A stretch of DNA of 34,810 nucleotides, taken from Chaera sp964544355 (GTDB taxonomy: Bacteria; Patescibacteriota; Saccharimonadia; Saccharimonadales; Saccharimonadaceae). Position 1 is the first letter of the stretch. Every line of letters starts with the position of its first letter. This document shows, piece after piece, positions 1 through 5,349 of the stretch. The stretch covers positions 1 to 34,810 of the forward strand of contig CAZJAI010000004.1 of assembly GCA_964544355.1 (NCBI GenBank), written 5' to 3'. The translations under genes were made by a program, and so were the position numbers. The notes below the pieces were generated by a model, which worked only from the letters and a program-made list of their open reading frames with translations, searched no databases and was not told where the DNA came from.

Positions 1-468
1 CGCATGACCCGAGGCTTGATAGACTGGCTGGGCTTTACTCCCGAATATATCGCATTCACTCCGGCAGCCCGCCTGAGCGGCAAGCCCTCGTACAGCGGCG
101 CCAAGCGGTTAAAGCTGGCGCTTGACGGTTTTGTGTCGCTAAGTCTGGCGCCGCTTTATTTCGCTGCCTGGGCCGGATTGGTTATTACCGGCGGCAGCGC
201 CCTGGCCATCTTGTTGTTGCTGATCGAACAGACGCTCCTGGGCGATCCCTGGCAACTAAAAGTGGGCCTGGCCGGTTTCGCCGTGCTGCTGGTGCTGCTG
301 CTAGCCGGTTTGCTGTTGGTATCCCAGGGCATCTTGGCTGCCTACCTGGCACACATTCACACCGAAACTCAAAACCGGCCGCTTTACGTTATAGATTCAG
401 CCAACTCCATAAGATTGAATCAGCGCAAGCGCAACGAAGCTGCGACGGCCGGCGGAACCGAAGCGTGA
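1..468 (+). CDS. GtrB/DPM1-like polyprenyl-phosphate glycosyltransferase (GT2), C-terminal part
   Basis: The reading frame is open to the left edge, so the N-terminal catalytic GT2 domain lies outside the window. The visible part begins with a stretch like RGLIDWLGF, an 'ARLSGKPSY' segment and 'KLALDG', which is the link between catalytic domain and membrane anchor in GtrB/DPM1-type enzymes. Two hydrophobic segments follow (about residues 48-75 and 88-118), then the family-like ending with 'YLAHIHTETQNRPLYV'. These enzymes move a sugar from a nucleotide donor onto undecaprenyl phosphate on the cytoplasmic face of the membrane. The TGA stop overlaps the GTG start of the next gene (GTGA), so the two are probably translationally coupled. 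The sugar cannot be told from this half. The in-frame ATG at position 4 is internal, not the true start. Confidence 0.85.
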   Translation, partial: RMTRGLIDWLGFTPEYIAFTPAARLSGKPSYSGAKRLKLALDGFVSLSLAPLYFAAWAGLVITGGSALAILLLLIEQTLLGDPWQLKVGLAGFAVLLVLLLAGLLLVSQGILAAYLAHIHTETQNRPLYVIDSANSIRLNQRKRNEAATAGGTEA

Positions 469-2495
469 ACCGACGGCCGTTGCGCTATCTGGCGGTGGGT
501 TTAACTGCCTACGGGGCCGAAATGGGCAGCCTGGCGGCGTTGAAAGCGGTGGCGCTCAGCGATCTTTACGCGGTTGCCATCAGCTTCTGGGTGGGCCTGC
601 TGGTTTCATTCTGGCTGCAAAAGCTGTTTACCTTTAAAGAAAAATCGCTTGTCCCCAGGCGATTGGGGCGCGAGCTACTGGGATACGGCCTGCTGGTAGC
701 GTTTAATTATCTGTTCACTCTGGGCCTAGTAAGATTACTGGCACCGTCGACCAGCGTTTATCTGGCTCGCAGCGTCGCCATAGCCCTGATCACGCTTTGG
801 AATTACTTTGCTTATAAAATAATCTTTACCCGCCGGGCAACCGAACCGGCAGCGGCCGCAAAGCTGATAGCCTGGCTGCCGTGGCTGGCACTTGGCCTGC
901 TGGCGGCGCTGGGCGGGACGGCAGCGTTTTTAGACGCCCGCACCAATATCAGCTCGGATGGCATTATCAACGGCCTGATGTTCGCTTCGCTGAGCGGGCC
1001 TGGTCAGTTGGTGTTTCCGGCGGGCCATAGCTTTTTGCTGAAATGGCCGCTTATGGCGGCGCAAGCGGCGCTGGGGCTAAGCTTTTGGTCGTTCCAGATA
1101 TGGTCGGCGGTATTGGCCGTGGCCACCTATTTGGGCTGGATGGCTTTAAACTGGAGGCTGTTCGGCCGGCTGGCAGCCGCCCTGTCCGCCCTGGCGCTGC
1201 TTAGCGCCGTTTGGCTAACCCGGCCCTACGCCCCGTTTACCTTGCTGCCAACCGATATCGCCATGATTACCGTGCGCAATCTTGAAATTGTTTGGTTTGG
1301 CATTTATCTGGCGCTGCTGCCTAAGGTTGGCGGCCCCAAGCGTAAAAGTTTTTGGCTGGCCGCGTCGTTCATGGCTCTGCTGGCGGCAAGCGATCCGTGG
1401 TTCGGCCTGCTGGCGCTGGGAGCCAGTGGTTTTTGGTGTTTGCTTTGGCTGACTGGCAAGCGCTTTGGCGGGGGACGATTTTTGAGCGCCGCGCCCTGGC
1501 ACGGCCTGGCCGCCAGTGGCTTGGCCGCCGGGCTGGGATACCTGCTGATCAAGCTAATCGATGCCACCGGGCTAGTCAGGTTCTTTTTCGCGCCGCCGCC
1601 AGCGCTGGCAGTCTCTATATCAGACGTCGCGGGCAACCTGGTAAGAGCGGCCAAGGCCAGCCTGGAGGTATTCGGAGCGCCTTTGGCCGGCAGGCCTATC
1701 AATGCCGAAACATTGCCCATTATGTTTAACGCTGTCTTAGCCGCCGCGGTCGTCTGGCTGGCGTTCAGGCTGATCGGGCAGGTTCTAAAAAGTAAAAAAC
1801 CAATCAGCGACGCCGAACAAACACTGGTTTTAATGGTATTGGCGGCGGTTTCGGCCTATGTTTGGTTCGCGGCTTCGGCCTATAACGCCGACAACGAAAC
1901 CCGCTATTTTATCTTTAGCCTGTTTAGCGGCAGCAGCCTGATCGGCTACTGGCTTAGCCGGCGGCGGGGGGCCGGGCGGTACGCGCTGATCTTTACCGGG
2001 TTGGTAACCGCCGCGCTGATTGCCGGCACGCCGGAGGCCTGGGCCGAGCGCCAAACTTGGCAGCAGCGAGCCGCCGAAGATCAACGCTACGCCGCCACGG
2101 CGGCCAACCAGCTCGAACGCCACCAAATAACCGTGCTGGCCGGCGGCTATTGGTCGGTTTTTCCTATCAAACTGGCTGCCACGCAAAACGGCTACCAGCT
2201 GACGGCGGTGGCGCTGGAAAACTGCCGCCAGCGCCGGGCGGATTTAATCAACCGCGAATGGTACCGTCCTTCCTCTTCTGGCACGCGCAGCGCCGCGCTG
2301 GTCGAGCGCGATTTTAGCGGCAACTACTACCGCCAGGAGTGCCGGGATTCCAACTACCCGGCCACATTCGGCCCGCCCGACAGGGTAGTAGAGCTGCCGC
2401 CAATAGCCGGCCGGACCAGGGCCGAACTTTGGATATATAACCGCGACGTCCGCGCGCAAATTCAAACTACCCCAGCCTGGCAGAGTGTGTTTTGA
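465..2495 (+). CDS. Polytopic membrane protein: GtrA-like domain fused to a possible GT-C-like glycosyltransferase module
   Basis: This 676-aa protein starts at a GTG overlapping the preceding stop. Residues about 5-125 form four hydrophobic helices with the GtrA pattern, ending 'WNYFAYKIIFTRR', typical of GtrA flippase-like proteins. After a short linker there is a second membrane module of roughly eight to ten helices (about 135-530), with an acidic 'DARTNISSDG' loop after its first helix where GT-C enzymes carry catalytic acidic residues. About 130 mostly polar C-terminal residues, probably extracytoplasmic, follow. GtrA proteins are thought to flip polyprenyl-linked sugars made by GtrB, and GT-C enzymes use such lipid-linked sugars on the outer face. 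The neighbour is GtrB-like, so flippase and transferase may be fused here. The GtrA part is fairly secure. The GT-C assignment is inference from topology. Confidence 0.7.
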   Translation: MNRRPLRYLAVGLTAYGAEMGSLAALKAVALSDLYAVAISFWVGLLVSFWLQKLFTFKEKSLVPRRLGRELLGYGLLVAFNYLFTLGLVRLLAPSTSVYLARSVAIALITLWNYFAYKIIFTRRATEPAAAAKLIAWLPWLALGLLAALGGTAAFLDARTNISSDGIINGLMFASLSGPGQLVFPAGHSFLLKWPLMAAQAALGLSFWSFQIWSAVLAVATYLGWMALNWRLFGRLAAALSALALLSAVWLTRPYAPFTLLPTDIAMITVRNLEIVWFGIYLALLPKVGGPKRKSFWLAASFMALLAASDPWFGLLALGASGFWCLLWLTGKRFGGGRFLSAAPWHGLAASGLAAGLGYLLIKLIDATGLVRFFFAPPPALAVSISDVAGNLVRAAKASLEVFGAPLAGRPINAETLPIMFNAVLAAAVVWLAFRLIGQVLKSKKPISDAEQTLVLMVLAAVSAYVWFAASAYNADNETRYFIFSLFSGSSLIGYWLSRRRGAGRYALIFTGLVTAALIAGTPEAWAERQTWQQRAAEDQRYAATAANQLERHQITVLAGGYWSVFPIKLAATQNGYQLTAVALENCRQRRADLINREWYRPSSSGTRSAALVERDFSGNYYRQECRDSNYPATFGPPDRVVELPPIAGRTRAELWIYNRDVRAQIQTTPAWQSVF

Positions 2496-2532
2496 GATAG
2501 ACCGGCATACGTTATGCTTTAAAATAGTTATT

Positions 2533-2862
2533 ATGAAGATTTTAGTTACGGGCGGAGCCGGATTTATTGGATCTAATTTTGTGCGTTATGTCTACCAAGA
2601 ACGGCCTGATTGGCAAATTACGGTTTTGGATAAATTGACGTATGCCGGCAACAAAGCGAACCTGGATGGTTTGGACAAATCACGCGTAAAACTCGTGATA
2701 GGCGACATTTGCGACGAGAGTGTGGTTGACCCAGCGGTTAGCGATGCCGATGCGGTGGTGCACTTCGCCGCCGAATCGCATGTGGACAATTCGGTGCACT
2801 CAATATCATCCAGGACAGTAAGTCCAGCATCCTCTTTCGCAAGCAAAACCGCATCAGCCTGA
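2533..2862 (+). pseudogene. rfbB: Truncated dTDP-glucose 4,6-dehydratase (rfbB-like)
   Basis: The ATG at 2533 opens a Rossmann fold that is clearly RfbB-like: 'MKILVTGGAGFIGSNFVRY', the 'LDKLTYAGN' cofactor segment, and 'VVHFAAESHVDNSVH' at about residues 75-89. Homology stops abruptly at 2799. The remaining 20 codons to the stop at 2862 are unrelated to the family, and the catalytic Thr/Asp/Glu and YxxxK region is absent. Intact RfbB is about 330-350 aa and only about 89 residues remain, so it cannot be an active dehydratase. The break is a clean junction with a different sequence rather than a point mutation, indicating deletion or recombination. No other dTDP-sugar gene is in the window, so this is probably a leftover of an earlier polysaccharide locus. 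Confidence 0.85.
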
Positions 2863-2993
2863 CGAACGCCCTGCAATCCGCCGAACAGTCAAACTTCAAA
2901 CCTGCCGACCTCCAGCGAGTGGCGAAGCGGTTTCACAAAACTCTCTTTATCAGCAAGTTACAAAAGATTGTCGGCGATCATATGCCCAATTAA
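2802..2993 (+). pseudogene. Orphan C-terminal gene fragment, family not recognised
   Basis: Directly after the rfbB break, a shifted frame (codons from 2802) stays open for 63 residues and ends at TAA 2991-2993. It has no start codon of its own near the junction. The translation is polar and plausible as protein, containing 'KSSILFRKQNRISLTNALQ' and 'LQRVAKRFHKTLFISKLQ', and looks like a helical C-terminal tail of an unrelated protein. I do not recognise the family. Its position suggests that a recombination joined the front of rfbB to the back of another gene and removed what lay between. Confidence 0.4.
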
Positions 2994-3052
2994 TTTTTAA
3001 ATGGCAAAAGCCTTTACGTCATGATAAGTATGCATTAATGTCATAATAAATC

Positions 3053-3544
3053 ATGGCAAAAGTTCCACATTTAATGTCCCGTGAAGAGTATTATTCGCAT
3101 CTGAAGTGCAATGATTTTGGTGAATGCGCTTTCTGTGAACGGGACAAGTGGCAAGTCGTACTTTACAAGACTCATAGCTGGACCTGGATCGCTTCTTTGT
3201 CTCCCTACTGGAAATACCACACAATGTTTGTACCAACGCGGCATATTACCGACATTGACGAACTAACAGAAGAAGAATTCTCACAACTAAAACAAATTAA
3301 AAAGAAAGCATTAAGTCAATATAAAAAGGCTGACCTACATTGGGCCGATGGAATACCGGTAAATGTATTTTCCTACACATGGCGCGTACGCCAAGACGGA
3401 CATGACACAACATTGAACGTAAGTAAAAGTATGCATCTTCATCTCCATATGTGGCCAGAAAAGGATGGAATGATGTCAAGCATTACGGATCCAGAGGCTT
3501 TCACTTGGAATCCAGAGTTACTGAAAATAAAGATTAAAAACTAG
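3053..3544 (+). CDS. HIT (histidine triad) family protein
   Basis: This 163-aa protein has the HIT-fold layout. An N-terminal 'CAFCER' Cys pair (about residues 25-28) may bind zinc. A central strand-turn reads 'HTMFVPTRHITDIDEL' with 'LTEEEFSQL' after it. The triad 'MHLHLHMWPE' (about residues 126-135) is the H-x-H-x-H motif that holds the nucleophilic histidine. HIT proteins hydrolyse or transfer nucleotides from substrates such as AMP conjugates, dinucleoside polyphosphates or nucleotide sugars. Which one applies is not visible here. The gene stands alone between the truncated rfbB region and convergent manC. Its base composition is AT-richer than the first 2.5 kb. I see no good ribosome binding site before the ATG. 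Confidence 0.75.
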   Translation: MAKVPHLMSREEYYSHLKCNDFGECAFCERDKWQVVLYKTHSWTWIASLSPYWKYHTMFVPTRHITDIDELTEEEFSQLKQIKKKALSQYKKADLHWADGIPVNVFSYTWRVRQDGHDTTLNVSKSMHLHLHMWPEKDGMMSSITDPEAFTWNPELLKIKIKN

Positions 3545-3628
3545 AGTCTTTTGTCGGCGGCAGTACAGTCAGTACATTGATTTAGAGCTAGGTAGCGGGA
3601 CAAATAATCATTGAGATAGCTGAGATAA

Positions 3629-4690
3629 TTAATCTCTTGCCTGGATCTGTTTTGCAATATCACCCACTTTTGGACTAAGGTCTTTGCGAGATATCAATAT
3701 GCCATCTTTCGTGTTCACAACAACGACGTTATCCATACCGATGACCACGATTGGTTTTTCGGGCTCCTCATTACGTATGTAGCCGTTTTCGACATCAACA
3801 GAGTGAATGTTGTTACCATGAACGTAGTTGCTCAGCTGGTCAAGCTCGTTTGCTGCGTGTAGGTCGTTGGAGTTTCCAACATCCATCCAGTCAAAGCTCG
3901 CCGGAATAACCACTAGGTCTTTCGCTTTTTCAATTAAAGCAATATCTATGACTTGATTTTCAAACCTGAGGTAAACATCTTTATATTGTTGACTCTGTGG
4001 ATCGTTAATAGCACACAGCTTATCATAATTTTCTGCTAAGGTAGGGGCATTTGCTTTCATTTCTTTCAGAAACGTATTGATGGAACCAACAAAATAGCCA
4101 CAATTCCACAAATAGCGCCCCGTAGATATATATTGTTGCGCCACCTTGAAAGTCGGCTTCTCTTTAAACTGACTGACCCTGTATGCGACACCGGAAGACT
4201 CGCCAACCGTTTCTGCTTTTTCAATGTAGCCAAATCCAGTCGCGGGGTAGGTCGGTTCTACGCCAACCAATACTATCTTGCCGTATCGCTTTGAAACATC
4301 AGCCGCGACATGAAAAGATCGCACAAACCCCTCAACGTCCCTTATGTGGTGATCGGCGGCTAAAAAAGCAATGGGCTCATCACTACTGTTGCCGTAATGC
4401 CTGGCAATGTAATCCAGTGCCGCTACAATGCACCCGGCGGTGCCTCGCCGACCCGGTTCGACAATGAACGATTTACTCGATAGTCTCGGTAATTGTTTTT
4501 TTAGAGTACCGGAGTGACTGGCCTCGGTAATGACGATTACTTTGTCGCTTAATTTCTTGGCTCTAGCATATGTACTCTGCAACAACGAATAGTCGTTGTC
4601 GATCAGTTTTAACAAATGTTTTGGCTGAGTGTAAGTTGAAAGGGGCCACAATCTAGTGCCCGACCCCCCGGCAATTATCACTGCAATCAT
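3629..4690 (-). CDS. manC: Mannose-1-phosphate guanylyltransferase
   Basis: This 353-aa enzyme would make GDP-mannose from mannose-1-phosphate and GTP in the cytoplasm. The N-terminus has the nucleotidyltransferase signature 'IAGGSGTRLWPLS' followed by 'QPKHLLKL' (about residues 6-30), with the G-rich loop and the lysine that contacts the phosphates. Further on are the 'AADHHI' metal/sugar loop (about 110-115), 'FGYIEK', 'FKEKP' and 'WNCGYFVG', all in the order seen in type-II GMPs. The length fits the single-domain guanylyltransferase; the isomerase domain of bifunctional ManC/AlgA proteins is absent. Its product feeds gmd and rmd at 17.7-19.6 kb, although it sits about 13 kb away and is transcribed divergently from the surface-protein operon. 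Confidence 0.9.
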   Translation of the reverse strand: MIAVIIAGGSGTRLWPLSTYTQPKHLLKLIDNDYSLLQSTYARAKKLSDKVIVITEASHSGTLKKQLPRLSSKSFIVEPGRRGTAGCIVAALDYIARHYGNSSDEPIAFLAADHHIRDVEGFVRSFHVAADVSKRYGKIVLVGVEPTYPATGFGYIEKAETVGESSGVAYRVSQFKEKPTFKVAQQYISTGRYLWNCGYFVGSINTFLKEMKANAPTLAENYDKLCAINDPQSQQYKDVYLRFENQVIDIALIEKAKDLVVIPASFDWMDVGNSNDLHAANELDQLSNYVHGNNIHSVDVENGYIRNEEPEKPIVVIGMDNVVVVNTKDGILISRKDLSPKVGDIAKQIQARD

Positions 4691-4756
4691 GCACTCTAGA
4701 ATAGCACCCCTTCAACCAGATATTATAAGTATAAGATAATTACAACAACATTGATA

Positions 4757-4786
4757 TTGCTTGAGCTTTGGTAAATATTATATAAT
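4757..4786 (+). promoter_or_regulatory. Putative sigma-70-type promoter for the Gmad2/surface-protein operon
   Basis: The AT-rich 121-bp gap between divergent manC and the Gmad2 gene contains a perfect TATAAT (4781-4786). A TTGCTT -35-like hexamer lies at 4757-4762 with an 18-bp spacer. Transcription would begin near 4793, giving a leader of about 20 nt before the ATG at 4812. No clear Shine-Dalgarno sequence is present in that leader. Confidence 0.5.
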
Positions 4787-4811
4787 TTACTAAATAACCA
4801 AACACAAAAAT

Positions 4812-5348
4812 ATGTTTAGATCAAAAAATAAAATCATTTTGGCCGTCATATTACTGTTACTGGTGGGAGCCGTTGCCTACGCTAGCCTGGTTTTATCCCG
4901 CAAATTGCAAAAACCCCCTATGCCTACAAGCAGCCCTGCCTATACTCAGGGCCAGGTACGCCCTCAGGCGCCCACTAGTAATCTAAGCCAAGGAGGGGCC
5001 ACTGATTTAAATGGTAGTACAACGCCACAAACGCCTGCCGCGCCAACCAGCGGAGTGTCGTCTGCTTCCGGGAAAATTACCCTCAACTCACCAGGCAATA
5101 ACGACACGATCTACTCCGGCGTGACCGTTAGAGGCATATCTAGTTTACCTAGCGTCCAGTACAGGCTGGTCGATGATACGGTCGGCGTAGTGGCTCAAGG
5201 TAAACTCAATGTGGTTGATGGAAAGTTTTCCGCTATTCTAAAGTTTGTATCTCGCGGCCGTACTGGAAAGTTTGAAGTTTTTAGCTACGACCCCGCAACA
5301 GGAGCAGAGATTAACTCTGTAAGAATAATCGTCTTGTTTGGGAGCTAG
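4812..5348 (+). CDS. Membrane-anchored Gmad2-like immunoglobulin-fold protein
   Basis: This 178-aa protein has a basic N-terminus and one hydrophobic helix (about residues 9-28) without a lipobox cysteine. A Pro/Ser/Thr/Gln-rich linker (about 35-85) follows, then a C-terminal beta domain from 'KITLNSPGNNDTIYSGVTV' to the end. The pattern of that domain ('SPGN..', 'VRGIS', 'VVDGKFSA', 'GKFEVFSYD', 'INSVRIIV') matches the Gmad2 Ig-like domain. Such domains are found in cell-envelope proteins; no enzymatic role is expected. The stop is immediately followed (1 nt) by the ATG of the large secreted protein, so the two are co-translated and probably work together at the cell surface. Confidence 0.7.
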   Translation: MFRSKNKIILAVILLLLVGAVAYASLVLSRKLQKPPMPTSSPAYTQGQVRPQAPTSNLSQGGATDLNGSTTPQTPAAPTSGVSSASGKITLNSPGNNDTIYSGVTVRGISSLPSVQYRLVDDTVGVVAQGKLNVVDGKFSAILKFVSRGRTGKFEVFSYDPATGAEINSVRIIVLFGS

Positions 5349-5349
5349 G

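Noticed and set aside
3001..3062. 10-bp direct repeat ATGGCAAAAG (3001-3010 and 3053-3062)
   Set aside because: The second copy is the start of the HIT gene. The first leads to a stop within a few codons. Too short to claim a duplication or target site.
5338..5349. TTG start four codons upstream of the large surface protein
   Set aside because: It would lie inside the end of the preceding gene and over the GGGAG ribosome site that properly serves the ATG at 5350.
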